Shown in pieces: positions 1-9,131 of a DNA stretch of 51,523 bases; within the stretch, counting starts at the first letter, position 1; every line of letters begins with the position of its first letter. Source of the stretch: JACQSR01 sp042577505. Its GTDB lineage: Archaea > Nanobdellota > Nanobdellia > Woesearchaeales > JACQSR01. A program made the position numbers and the translations under genes. The DNA lies in NCBI GenBank assembly GCA_042577505.1, contig JBHPEA010000006.1, positions 1-51,523 on the forward strand, in the 5' to 3' direction. The notes below the pieces were generated by a model. That model saw nothing but the letters and a program-made list of their open reading frames with translations, was not told the origin of the DNA and ran no database searches.

Positions 1-345
1 GGTTTAAATCATATATTATGTGACATTGCTCGTCAGAACAAGAAAATTATTATCTTTAATTTTTCATCACTTTTTTCTGAGAAAAATCGTGGGGTTGTAA
101 AGGGAAGGATGTCTCAGAACATTAAACTGTGTAGAAAATATAAAGTTGATACTGCAATTGGTTCATTTGCGTTGTCCCCCTATCAGATGAGAAGCCATCA
201 TGATTTGTTTTCATTATTCCATACATTAGGGATGACTAAGTCTGAAGCAAAGAAATCTCTTGAATCTGTTTTTAGAAAAATTTTACAGAAAAAAGAGATT
301 TCTAAGCAAGGTTTTTACTCGGAGAAGGTTAAGGTTTTGGATTGA
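1..345 (+). CDS. rnp3: RNase P protein component 3 (p30/Rpp30), 3' part only
   Basis: The reading frame is open from base 1, so the start lies before the window; 114 C-terminal residues are visible. They carry the Rpp30 signature: an HxLCDIARxNK segment, a NFSSL strand, the GRMSQNIKLCRKYKV helix, then GSFALSPYQMRSHHDL and a C-terminal helix with GMTKSEAKKSL. p30 is a PHP/TIM-barrel-like protein subunit of archaeal RNase P, which trims the 5' leader of pre-tRNA together with Pop5. An internal ATG at 109 is in frame, but the conserved sequence continues upstream of it, so it is not the start. The family match is recognised from sequence; the operon partner upstream cannot be seen. Confidence 0.9.
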   Translation, partial: GLNHILCDIARQNKKIIIFNFSSLFSEKNRGVVKGRMSQNIKLCRKYKVDTAIGSFALSPYQMRSHHDLFSLFHTLGMTKSEAKKSLESVFRKILQKKEISKQGFYSEKVKVLD

Positions 346-352
346 CGTAAAC

Positions 353-361
353 CTTTTTAAA
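353..361 (+). promoter_or_regulatory. TATA-box candidate for the surface gene cluster
   Basis: CTTTTTAAA lies 51 bases before the ATG at 412, in the only gap between the RNase P gene and the 27-kb cluster. An archaeal start site about 25 bases downstream would leave a short leader containing the purine-rich AAGAGG just before the ATG. Assigned by position and base composition only. Confidence 0.45.
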
Positions 362-411
362 GTCTATTTCTAAAAATTACTCTTTAATTAGTCAGTGGGC
401 TAAAAAGAGGA

Positions 412-3400
412 ATGATGAAAAATATTGTGGGGAAAATCTTCTTGTTTGTATTAGTTTTACTAGCACTAGTTATACCAATTTCTTATCCATTTTGTGGATG
501 TGGTCCTGGAGAAGTTCCTTGTCATTGTGAATGGTATGGGATGAGAGATATTCAGAAACAGTGTGTTTATTATAATGGATATACAGAGTGTACTGATGAG
601 GATAACTCCGAATGTAAACGTTGGTGCAACGACCACCATTGTGATCTTCAGTGCGGAGGTTTACCTAGTAGAGATGAGATTGGCGTTGAGTCTGTTGTAG
701 ATAATATGATGATCGCCAATGCATATTATTGTACTGGTTGTCAGCTTGCTTGGTCTACAGGATATAGTCGTTGGATGGATATGACTGCTCAACAGAGGTG
801 TGAACAGTCAAGGAAAACGATAAAGGTAAATGCACCAAATGTGGATTGTATGATAAAAGCAACATTAGACAATAATCATATGGATGATGGGGGGAATATT
901 AAAATTGGGTCAAGCAGTATTTGTGCAAGGCAATGTACTCAATTTCAATCTGGAGGTATGTGTGATCCTTCATCAAGTGACTTTGTTGATCTTTTGAAGA
1001 CAGAAATGGATCCCATTTTCAAAGAATCTGAATTGACGATAATTAACGAGGCAAATCTTGTTTCGGGGAGGACCGAAGCATGGTTTAAGTACCGCTATCA
1101 AGATCCTGATACAGATAGTAGTTTGTGTAGTTCTTGTGAATCATTGTGTAAGCCTGAATTTAATAATCCCGATGGGCAGTTGTATTTGGGTTGGTGTACT
1201 GAAGATGATCTCACTAAGAGGGCATGGGCTAAGGATGATGTTTATGGAGAATTGTGTTGTGGTGATGACCCCCTAGGAACTGGGCCATGGGAGCTTGATG
1301 AAGACAATCCTGATAGGGCAGAACAGTTTTGTACTAAATGTCCCAAGAGAGGAACTAGTGATCTTGGACCGGGTAAAAGGGTTTGGTTAGGTGCGGATGC
1401 AAATGCAGCGACCCTCGGATTTGGATTGTGTTGTGGTGATGATCCAATGGGTTGGGGAGACAATCAGGATGAACCTGATAAAAGTGAGAGCGCATGTCAC
1501 GAATGCGCTATGGGAATGAATTATGATGATCCAGATGATAGGTCATGGGACCCTTCCGTCTCTAATCGGGATAGAAGATGTTGCGGTGATGATAGTAATG
1601 ACGATCCAGACACTTCAGGAATTCATTGTTTAGGGGACGGTGATAATGATCCCTGCCCGATTGGAGAGGATGTGGCAGATATTGACTTAAGATCCTGGGA
1701 TCCTTTAGTTAATGATTCAGCAAGAAGATGTTGCGGTGATGATTGGGCTGATGATGCAGATGTTTCAAAAATTCATTGTGAAGGAGTTGGAAGTAGTAGA
1801 AATCCATGTCCACTTGGAGAGACAATTACAGACAGGGTTTACTTCCATTTATCTAAGTCAGATCCGAGGAACGGCGGTGGCTCAACAAGCGCCAATGTAG
1901 GATGTTGTGGGGATGATCTGCTAGATAGTTTTTGTGGTGGTGCAGGAGAGAATACTGCATGTTTCAATGGTTTGCCTTTTGGAGGAATTTATGATGGAGA
2001 CCCCGATGATACCTCGAAAGATCCAGCAGGATGGGTGTGTAAAACTTGTATTGAAAGGAAAACATCGGGTGGAGAAACGGCTCCCGCCGAATGGCATATT
2101 GTTAATACTGGGACTGGAGCTGGTCCAGGGGCTGGTCCAACAGGATTAGTGACAGGAATGCAAACGGCAGGAGCTGGTACTGGTTCGCCACCATGTTGTG
2201 GAGATGATCTAGGAGAAACGTGGTGTATTAGTAGCGAAAAAATATGCTATTCACAAGGAGAAATTACAGATATAATTACAGAGCCAGATGATAACTCAAT
2301 GTTATGTGAAGATTGTGCTTTGATTGATCCAATTAATCCAGTAACAAGAGATTTTGACATAACAATGCCCACAAACAAATGTTGTGGGGATGATTATGAA
2401 GACTGTGGATCTCAACCAATTAGAGGTAAGATGTGTGGTAATACCCAAGGGGATACGGTTTTTTCTTGGATTTTTTCTTATGATAAACCAGGAGAGATTA
2501 TAAAGTTGCCTTGTAATAGGAAACAATACCTACAAACAGATGAAGAGTTCCTTATTTGCGAATCTGGGGGATTTGATGATCAAGATTTATTTAAGAAAGA
2601 AGTGGGTTTGTTGGAAAAACATGATTACATGTGCGTAATGGGAGAGGTTATCGAGTGTTGTGGATTACTCCAATGTAACTCGGGAGGGTCTGCAGGAACA
2701 CAAAAAATTGCTGGAGAACCACATAGAGTCGGGAATGTTACCTATTATTGTAGCTCTGAGGGCGAATGGGTAACTGATTTAGATGGAGATCCTGGAACTT
2801 GTAATGTATCGTCAGATAACCAAGGATACCCTTTGGTTTGGACAGGAAGATATTGTTGTTCAGAAGCAGAAGATTATCCAGAATATTATAATGATGAGGG
2901 ATCAAGTTTAGGGGCGTGTTGGAAATCAAGTTTTATTAGAAATGGTTTGCCTGTAGAGTATGGAGGAATTGGGCTTGGGCATACTTTAGTTTCTAACGGA
3001 GAATTCCAAGGATGTAAAGTAACAGCAACAAATTACATAACAGATAATGATCATTATCTGAACATCACAGACTCACATACAGGAGAACAATTAGTCACGG
3101 ATCATAATTATTGTACGAAGTTGGTAATGGGAATCGGCAATGGTACATTTGGGTGGCTGTCGACAGATATTTACTGTTCTTACACAGAAGAGTGGAAGGC
3201 ACTTTACAATTTTGTTACAAGGCCTTCTTTGAGCACAATTGGTTGGCAAGATAATAATACGCAGGTTGCAGAGTGTTGTCCAGCAGATAGATGTTGGATG
3301 GGTAACTATACAACAGACGTTAATGGAACCTTTGGACCCTACACTATTATTGATGGATGCGTTCAAAATATGAAAGGAATTTCTTCTCCAGGAGCGGTTT

Positions 3401-4392
3401 TCAAGGCGAAAACAGGAGATAGTTACAGATGTATTGATGGAAGATGGGAAGATCCATTCCTTAAAACCTCTCCAATAGGCATCACTGGATTTTGTCCTAC
3501 ACAACCAGAATGTTTAGTGGATCCAAGTGGCAATCCAGAACATAATGGTAACACCTCGATAGACGCATTTCCAGTTTGTATTAATGATGGGCAGTTTTTA
3601 GAATATACAGATCTTTATTGTAATAATGGAACGTGGACGTCAAGAACCAAGTTTGTTGCTGAACAGATGATGAAGACATCTGCTACAGAGTATTCCTTTG
3701 CATGTGGCGGTTCCTATGAGATGTTGAATACACTAGATTATTTTTCAGACCAGGGACTTTCAATGGGGGACTATGTGTATTATGCAAATCAGTTTTGTGT
3801 TTTGAAGTCGGACGATCAAATTGTTATTGGAACTTCGTTAAATAGAAAATTAAATGATTCTTATGCAAATTTCTTGAACGCTATCGAAAAACCATCTACT
3901 TATTGTGATAATGCAAGAGTTAATGATGGAGACTGGAGGCCATGTTCTTCAAGCGATGTTTATTATAATCATAGATTGCAAGCATTAATCTTTTCAGAAA
4001 CTCCAGTGTTAATTGCAGGCTACAGCGACTTTTCGGTTTTCTTGAATAGAATGAATGTAATTCAAAATGATATTTTACCAGGAATTCCAATTGAATATGG
4101 GGATCTAAGTTTATTCAGACAAAGGAGATATTATAATGAAATTTATTTTGATAGGCATGGAACCACAAAGGCGTATGGGATTATTGAAGCGCCAAATATG
4201 GGGCAAGGCGTACTTGTTGTTTCATATGAGAATCCAGACCCAAACTTTTGTAGGTATATAACAGAATACAATAACAACAATAATAAATATATTTATTGTT
4301 TGCAGTCGGGCACTAACACTTATATACTTACACCGTCAGATACTGTTACAAATTTATTTCCGGAGCTTACATATAAGCTAAGGCAAAAATGA
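412..4392 (+). CDS. Giant secreted Cys-rich protein with CCGDD modules (paralogue 1)
   Basis: A 1326-residue protein with a Sec-type signal peptide (residues ~1-27, then FCGCG). No named domain is recognised. From about residue 282 to 660 it has seven copies of Cys-Cys-Gly-Asp-Asp, each closing a loop of roughly 50-70 residues with further Cys residues, which suggests small disulfide-bonded, possibly metal-binding, modules. The C-terminal ~550 residues align by eye with the end of the next protein: RYCC..., EYYND, GACW.SSF, ECCP.DRCW, and a shared final ELTYKLR.K. Asn-X-Ser/Thr sequons are frequent. No membrane helix apart from the signal is obvious, so it should be extracellular. The stop overlaps the next ATG (ATGA), indicating translational coupling. 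The start could also be the second ATG at 415. Function unknown; a surface or extracellular structure is inferred. Confidence 0.85.
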   Translation: MMKNIVGKIFLFVLVLLALVIPISYPFCGCGPGEVPCHCEWYGMRDIQKQCVYYNGYTECTDEDNSECKRWCNDHHCDLQCGGLPSRDEIGVESVVDNMMIANAYYCTGCQLAWSTGYSRWMDMTAQQRCEQSRKTIKVNAPNVDCMIKATLDNNHMDDGGNIKIGSSSICARQCTQFQSGGMCDPSSSDFVDLLKTEMDPIFKESELTIINEANLVSGRTEAWFKYRYQDPDTDSSLCSSCESLCKPEFNNPDGQLYLGWCTEDDLTKRAWAKDDVYGELCCGDDPLGTGPWELDEDNPDRAEQFCTKCPKRGTSDLGPGKRVWLGADANAATLGFGLCCGDDPMGWGDNQDEPDKSESACHECAMGMNYDDPDDRSWDPSVSNRDRRCCGDDSNDDPDTSGIHCLGDGDNDPCPIGEDVADIDLRSWDPLVNDSARRCCGDDWADDADVSKIHCEGVGSSRNPCPLGETITDRVYFHLSKSDPRNGGGSTSANVGCCGDDLLDSFCGGAGENTACFNGLPFGGIYDGDPDDTSKDPAGWVCKTCIERKTSGGETAPAEWHIVNTGTGAGPGAGPTGLVTGMQTAGAGTGSPPCCGDDLGETWCISSEKICYSQGEITDIITEPDDNSMLCEDCALIDPINPVTRDFDITMPTNKCCGDDYEDCGSQPIRGKMCGNTQGDTVFSWIFSYDKPGEIIKLPCNRKQYLQTDEEFLICESGGFDDQDLFKKEVGLLEKHDYMCVMGEVIECCGLLQCNSGGSAGTQKIAGEPHRVGNVTYYCSSEGEWVTDLDGDPGTCNVSSDNQGYPLVWTGRYCCSEAEDYPEYYNDEGSSLGACWKSSFIRNGLPVEYGGIGLGHTLVSNGEFQGCKVTATNYITDNDHYLNITDSHTGEQLVTDHNYCTKLVMGIGNGTFGWLSTDIYCSYTEEWKALYNFVTRPSLSTIGWQDNNTQVAECCPADRCWMGNYTTDVNGTFGPYTIIDGCVQNMKGISSPGAVFKAKTGDSYRCIDGRWEDPFLKTSPIGITGFCPTQPECLVDPSGNPEHNGNTSIDAFPVCINDGQFLEYTDLYCNNGTWTSRTKFVAEQMMKTSATEYSFACGGSYEMLNTLDYFSDQGLSMGDYVYYANQFCVLKSDDQIVIGTSLNRKLNDSYANFLNAIEKPSTYCDNARVNDGDWRPCSSSDVYYNHRLQALIFSETPVLIAGYSDFSVFLNRMNVIQNDILPGIPIEYGDLSLFRQRRYYNEIYFDRHGTTKAYGIIEAPNMGQGVLVVSYENPDPNFCRYITEYNNNNNKYIYCLQSGTNTYILTPSDTVTNLFPELTYKLRQK

Positions 4393-7300
4393 AAAAAGAG
4401 GGATTAAATAAAGTAGGTAAGGTAGTCACTTTAGTTTTCATCCTTTTAATGAGTTCTTTTTTTTGGGCTGATTTTGCATATGCAGAATCTTCACAAGGAG
4501 ATCCTTGTGATTCACAAAGTGATTGTACCGGTACGTTTCCTAAATGTTGCTGCGATGGGTGTCAGGGAGCAGGTTACAATTGTGCAGATCATGGAGGTGT
4601 CCCGCCGAGTTGTGGGACTGATGAACTCAATCCAGGTTGCGATCCTTCTGGTGGCTATGAATGTAGTTGTGCTGATGGATCACTTTGGTGTTACGCTATG
4701 AGCCAAAATGATTGTAATGATATTGTGTGTGATGGAAGGGGGGGCGACGGGAGATTGAATCCAAATGGAAATGTTGGAGGAGTAGGCGCACAAACTACGG
4801 GAACATGGTGTCAAACTAATCCTGCTCCCGAAAATACATGTGATAATAAGGCAAATGGTGCAGGGGATAATCATTGGACATCTACCATCATGACACGTCC
4901 TGGTTCAACAACGAAGTATATATGTAAAGACAACTTCAATTGTATTGAACCACCTGGGACTGGCTCTTGTACAGAAGCTACTAATCAATATGTAGTTATG
5001 TGGGCAGATTGTTTGAGGAAATTTCAAATACTTGATGGAGAATATGATGATGGGGTTAGAATCTATGGAGGAGCTTCGTCAACTCTTTTTGAAACGAGCG
5101 GTTGCCCAGGTATTGGAGGGATATACCCTGCGAATAAAACAGATCTTGTTAGGCCAGTAGCAACAGGACTTCAAGGATTGGCAAATATCTATATAACTAA
5201 TAGAAACAGGGTGAGTTATGGTTTATCGTGGGCAAAACTGAGTTATGAATATGGACAGCCTGATGATGCAGAAATTTTTTGTACTGGCGGCCCAACTGCA
5301 ACAGCGAGTACAATAAAATGCGATTCTTTTTGTGAGGAGGGCTTGGATAGTTGTGATTACAAATCTTCAGCTAAGTTTAGAGTATGGGTTCCAAATGGTA
5401 CAAATGCAAATCAATGTTGTGGGGATGATAAGTATGGGTATCAATGCTCAGAAAGCCAAGACCCCTCAGAATGTACGGAAAAATCTCCTGCCGCTTGGAA
5501 TGCTGAATGGAACTATCCTTTGGTAACTGCGGGGAGTTTAAGTAAGACACTACCTCATAATTATTTTGATTCTCCAGACATGTCAATGGAAGCATGTCAA
5601 AAATGTGGATTGGGTCCTGAGAATATTCCGATTGGAGGGACTCCAGGTGTAAGATCATGGGATGGAGCTTTAGCTGGACCTTCGAGATGTTGTGGAAATG
5701 ATTATTCTGCACAATACAAATTATTACCTGACTGTATTGCCGGGGACAGTAGTGGCTATAGAATAAATACAGATAATCCTGATTTAAGTATATACCATTG
5801 TATGGGTGGTGGAGTAGGGGGGGGTGCTGGATGTCCAGGAACTCCTGATGAAGGTGGCGTAGCAGGAGTTAGGAAATTCTTTGATACTGCACATACAGAT
5901 CCGAGGAACACAGGAACCGGACAATATGAAAAAGGATGTAATCTTTTTGGAGTAGCTCCTGAGTATCCAAGCGATATTGGAGATTATGCTTTTACGAACA
6001 GATGGGAACCAAGAATTGGAGCTTCATGCACTGAAGAATATGGGGGAAAACCGATTACTGGAGGGACCTGTGGTGAAGATGCAGGATGTTGTGGAGATGA
6101 CTTAAAAGAAAAATGGTGTATAAGTTGGGAGAGCAATTCTGCTTGTTATGCTAACGAGGGTTTGGGAAAGCACCTGACTCCTGATGGTTTGGGAGGAGAT
6201 GGAAATATTGATAATCCCACAATGAGTGGCTTATTTGCATGCGAGGTATGTGTACATAAAAAGAATGTTAACGAAATAAATACCCCTGGTAATTGGAAGG
6301 GATTTAAATCTTATACCACAGGGATAGCGGGGTATTATAACCAACCTGGTCCAACAACCTCTTCAACAACAAGTGACCAAACCTCACCAGGGGCTAATGC
6401 GTGTTGCGGAGATGATCCTGGAGAGGATTGGTGTACAGATGAATGGCAGGGATGTAACACTTTATCAGGAGGTAGAATTCAGTGGACAGAGGAACCCGAT
6501 GGTCATAGGGATATTTGTTTGGGATGTGATATGGAGATATCTGTAAAAGGAGATCTTAGGAGAGATTGGAGTACAACAGATGAACGGTTGGGAGAATGTT
6601 GTGGAGATGACTGGGATGGATCAAGAGCTTATTATCCAAATATGAAACACCAGATAGGAGATTATGTTCCTGATTGTGCTTTAAGAATGTCGGAAGATAA
6701 AATTTGTGGATCTTTTGTTGGTGAAGATACCTGGACCTGGGAAGGGGCTCAAAATCTTAACGGAATCATTTTGGGAATGGATTGTACTGGAGAAGATGGG
6801 CCAATGGAATCTTCAGATGGTTTTGAAGTCGTTGCTTATTACCATCAATGGGCCATATGTGATGATGAAGGATTTAGGGGGGTGGCAGCACTCCCCCATG
6901 CAGGAGATTATGAGCTAGAGATTGGTACGGGATATGGAGAAGAAGAAGAAGAAGAAGAAGAAGAAGAAGAAGAAGAAGAAGAAGAGCCACGTGGGCCGCT
7001 GGGCGACGTAACTGCAGAAGTAAGGGGATCACTTTCAATAATAGGGTACGCAGTCCAGGGTGAAGAAGAAGAGGAAGAAGAAGAGGAAGAAGAAGAGGAA
7101 GAAGAAGAGGAAGAAGAACCGGATGATGGAGAGAAAATCTTTGAACAGGACCCTGCGAAATTACCCATAATTAAGGATATTGGAGCATATTCAAATGATT
7201 ATTTATGTACTGGTTGTCCAGGACAAAAGTCAGTAGTAGAATGTTGTGGAGACTATTCTACAAATAGACAGTGTAACAACTTAGACCCTGGTCTTTCAAC

Positions 7301-9131
7301 CCATTTTGGGCGTGGAGGGGTGTTGGCACAAACAGGAGATGTTGTCTATCTTGATTTGTCTGGAACAAACTGGGGAGAGAGAGGAAATGGACATGCGACT
7401 CAGTATTACGGGAGGGAATTAAATTCAGGTTGGTATTTCTGTACAAATGGAGGCAACTGGACAGACGATTTGGATCCTCCATGGGGGAATGAAATATCTT
7501 GTGAAGCGGCAATGTGGCCGAATGGAACTGCTGCCCCTTATAGATGGACGGGAAGGTACTGTTGTGGGGAACCTGATGATGTGCCAGACGAATATTACAA
7601 TGATCCTGAATCTGAAATTGGGGCATGTTGGGCTTCCAGCTTTGTATCTAATTTGGAATCTCCTAATGGTTCTTGGTATACTGATAGTCCAAGTATAATT
7701 GTTGATGATGGAACATTCCACGGGTGTGAGGTTGATGAGAGTAACTATCATCCAGAAAATGATCAAGATCTTTATCATATAAATTACCACAATATTTCTG
7801 AATATGTTGTTAAGAATCATAATTACTGTGAGCGGTTTGAATCAAGAAGTTTTACAGGCACTGTATTGTGGTGCTCTTATAGGGAGGAATGGAAAGTTGC
7901 AGCGTCATACTATTTTAATGGATACCGGGCAAGTTTAAGTTTTGTTCCATCATCTTGGGAGCAGAATGTTTCTCAGAAGGCCGAGTGCTGTCCTTCAGAT
8001 AGGTGTTGGATTGGAAATCGTACTGGCTTTTATACGCCCAGCGGCCTTGAAGTTAAGGATGGTTGTATTGAGGATATGACTGACGATACTGGTTATGATG
8101 ATTATTATCTAGGTCCTGATGGAGAGCAATATAGATGTATTAATGGATCTTGGAATTTAACTTCAACAAAAATTTCTCCTTATGGCTACCCTGGATTTTG
8201 TTCTGATCCGGGCATGTGTTTGAGGGATCCATCTGGAGATGCAGGTCAAAATGGCAATACCTCTAAATATGCAAACCCGGCTTGTTTGAATAATGGCCAG
8301 TTTGTCGAGGATGAAGACTTTTACTGCTTAAACGGAGATTGGACTTCTAGAACAGCAATGGTAGCAAAGAAGATGATGAGATTATCTCCAGGAGACTTTG
8401 ACATCTCATGTGGAAAGTGGGATGATATGCTTAATTTTATGAACTACACAACTGCAGGAGGAAATTCAATTCCTAATTATTTCTCAAATAGAGTCAACAA
8501 TGTTTGTGTTATGGAATATTTAAGTGCAGGAGATCAGAGAAAAGTGGTTGGGCTTTCATTGAATTACCCAATAAATAATTCCCACTTACCTATTTTAGAA
8601 GCATTTAATTTATCTCGGAATTATTGTACAATAACTCAAGATGGTACATGGAGGGCTTGTACTACTCCCACGACAAAAGTATTATACAATTATGGATTGA
8701 ATAGTCTCATGTTTTCTGAGAGTCAAATGGTTACTCAAACCCCCAATCCTTGGCCAGCTTATGTCCAGGACATTCAAGAGATAGTTAATGATATTGTTGG
8801 TGAGGTTGATCCAGATACATATGGACTTTACGAAATCTTTGATAAAGTAAGATTTTATAACAGGATTTATGCAAGTAAAATAGGTAGTAGATATATTTAT
8901 TCAATTGTGGAAGCACCTTATCAAGATCCAGGAAGAACTTATATGGGTATATCCTACCAATCCCCCCAAGAAGACATTTGTAATTTCACAACAACATATA
9001 ATGCTGAAATGCCTGGAGATGTGAAGTTATTTTGCACACATCAGGGACAAAAGTATTATATACTCAACAATGACGTGAATGATATAAATAGGGCATTGCC
9101 CGAATTAACATACAAATTAAGACCCAAATGA
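4389..9131 (+). CDS. Giant secreted Cys-rich protein with CCGDD modules and poly-Glu tracts (paralogue 2)
   Basis: A 1580-residue paralogue of the preceding gene. The signal peptide ends near FAYAES (~residue 33). The N-terminal part has a compact Cys cluster (CDSQSDC..CCCDGC). Six CCGDD-type modules follow (five CCGDD or CCGDDx, one CCGND, plus a CCGDY variant). Two acidic tracts interrupt the protein: 16 Glu at residues 851-866 and 19 Glu at 892-910, separated by 25 ordinary residues. The C-terminal third repeats the paralogue's RYCC, EYYND, ECCP.DRCW and ELTYKLRPK landmarks. Expected to be extracellular and disulfide-rich; Glu tracts could bind Ca2+ or act as charged spacers (inference). 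Both ends overlap neighbours by ATGA. Function unknown. Confidence 0.85.
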   Translation: MKKEGLNKVGKVVTLVFILLMSSFFWADFAYAESSQGDPCDSQSDCTGTFPKCCCDGCQGAGYNCADHGGVPPSCGTDELNPGCDPSGGYECSCADGSLWCYAMSQNDCNDIVCDGRGGDGRLNPNGNVGGVGAQTTGTWCQTNPAPENTCDNKANGAGDNHWTSTIMTRPGSTTKYICKDNFNCIEPPGTGSCTEATNQYVVMWADCLRKFQILDGEYDDGVRIYGGASSTLFETSGCPGIGGIYPANKTDLVRPVATGLQGLANIYITNRNRVSYGLSWAKLSYEYGQPDDAEIFCTGGPTATASTIKCDSFCEEGLDSCDYKSSAKFRVWVPNGTNANQCCGDDKYGYQCSESQDPSECTEKSPAAWNAEWNYPLVTAGSLSKTLPHNYFDSPDMSMEACQKCGLGPENIPIGGTPGVRSWDGALAGPSRCCGNDYSAQYKLLPDCIAGDSSGYRINTDNPDLSIYHCMGGGVGGGAGCPGTPDEGGVAGVRKFFDTAHTDPRNTGTGQYEKGCNLFGVAPEYPSDIGDYAFTNRWEPRIGASCTEEYGGKPITGGTCGEDAGCCGDDLKEKWCISWESNSACYANEGLGKHLTPDGLGGDGNIDNPTMSGLFACEVCVHKKNVNEINTPGNWKGFKSYTTGIAGYYNQPGPTTSSTTSDQTSPGANACCGDDPGEDWCTDEWQGCNTLSGGRIQWTEEPDGHRDICLGCDMEISVKGDLRRDWSTTDERLGECCGDDWDGSRAYYPNMKHQIGDYVPDCALRMSEDKICGSFVGEDTWTWEGAQNLNGIILGMDCTGEDGPMESSDGFEVVAYYHQWAICDDEGFRGVAALPHAGDYELEIGTGYGEEEEEEEEEEEEEEEEPRGPLGDVTAEVRGSLSIIGYAVQGEEEEEEEEEEEEEEEEEEEPDDGEKIFEQDPAKLPIIKDIGAYSNDYLCTGCPGQKSVVECCGDYSTNRQCNNLDPGLSTHFGRGGVLAQTGDVVYLDLSGTNWGERGNGHATQYYGRELNSGWYFCTNGGNWTDDLDPPWGNEISCEAAMWPNGTAAPYRWTGRYCCGEPDDVPDEYYNDPESEIGACWASSFVSNLESPNGSWYTDSPSIIVDDGTFHGCEVDESNYHPENDQDLYHINYHNISEYVVKNHNYCERFESRSFTGTVLWCSYREEWKVAASYYFNGYRASLSFVPSSWEQNVSQKAECCPSDRCWIGNRTGFYTPSGLEVKDGCIEDMTDDTGYDDYYLGPDGEQYRCINGSWNLTSTKISPYGYPGFCSDPGMCLRDPSGDAGQNGNTSKYANPACLNNGQFVEDEDFYCLNGDWTSRTAMVAKKMMRLSPGDFDISCGKWDDMLNFMNYTTAGGNSIPNYFSNRVNNVCVMEYLSAGDQRKVVGLSLNYPINNSHLPILEAFNLSRNYCTITQDGTWRACTTPTTKVLYNYGLNSLMFSESQMVTQTPNPWPAYVQDIQEIVNDIVGEVDPDTYGLYEIFDKVRFYNRIYASKIGSRYIYSIVEAPYQDPGRTYMGISYQSPQEDICNFTTTYNAEMPGDVKLFCTHQGQKYYILNNDVNDINRALPELTYKLRPK
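6939..6986 (+). repeat. GAA trinucleotide tract (16 Glu codons)
   Basis: Fifteen GAA codons and one final GAG in frame with the giant protein. Near-pure trinucleotide composition makes it a candidate length-variable microsatellite; length changes would stay in frame. Confidence 0.95.
7062..7118 (+). repeat. GAA/GAG trinucleotide tract (19 Glu codons)
   Basis: Nineteen Glu codons, GAA with GAG interspersed roughly every third or fourth codon. It lies 75 bases after the first tract and in the same frame. The regular GAG spacing suggests expansion by slippage of a 9-12 base unit rather than of a single GAA. Confidence 0.95.

Noticed and set aside
5377..5712. Antisense 111-codon frame
   Set aside because: Opposite a conserved CCGDD module region, no recognisable domain.
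6939..7118. CRISPR or VNTR-type spacer array
   Set aside because: Only a trinucleotide tract, in frame, without spacers; no cas gene in the window.
6908..7168. Poly-Ser frame on the minus strand
   Set aside because: Mirror image of the GAA tracts; the plus-strand frame is part of a large protein with a signal peptide.
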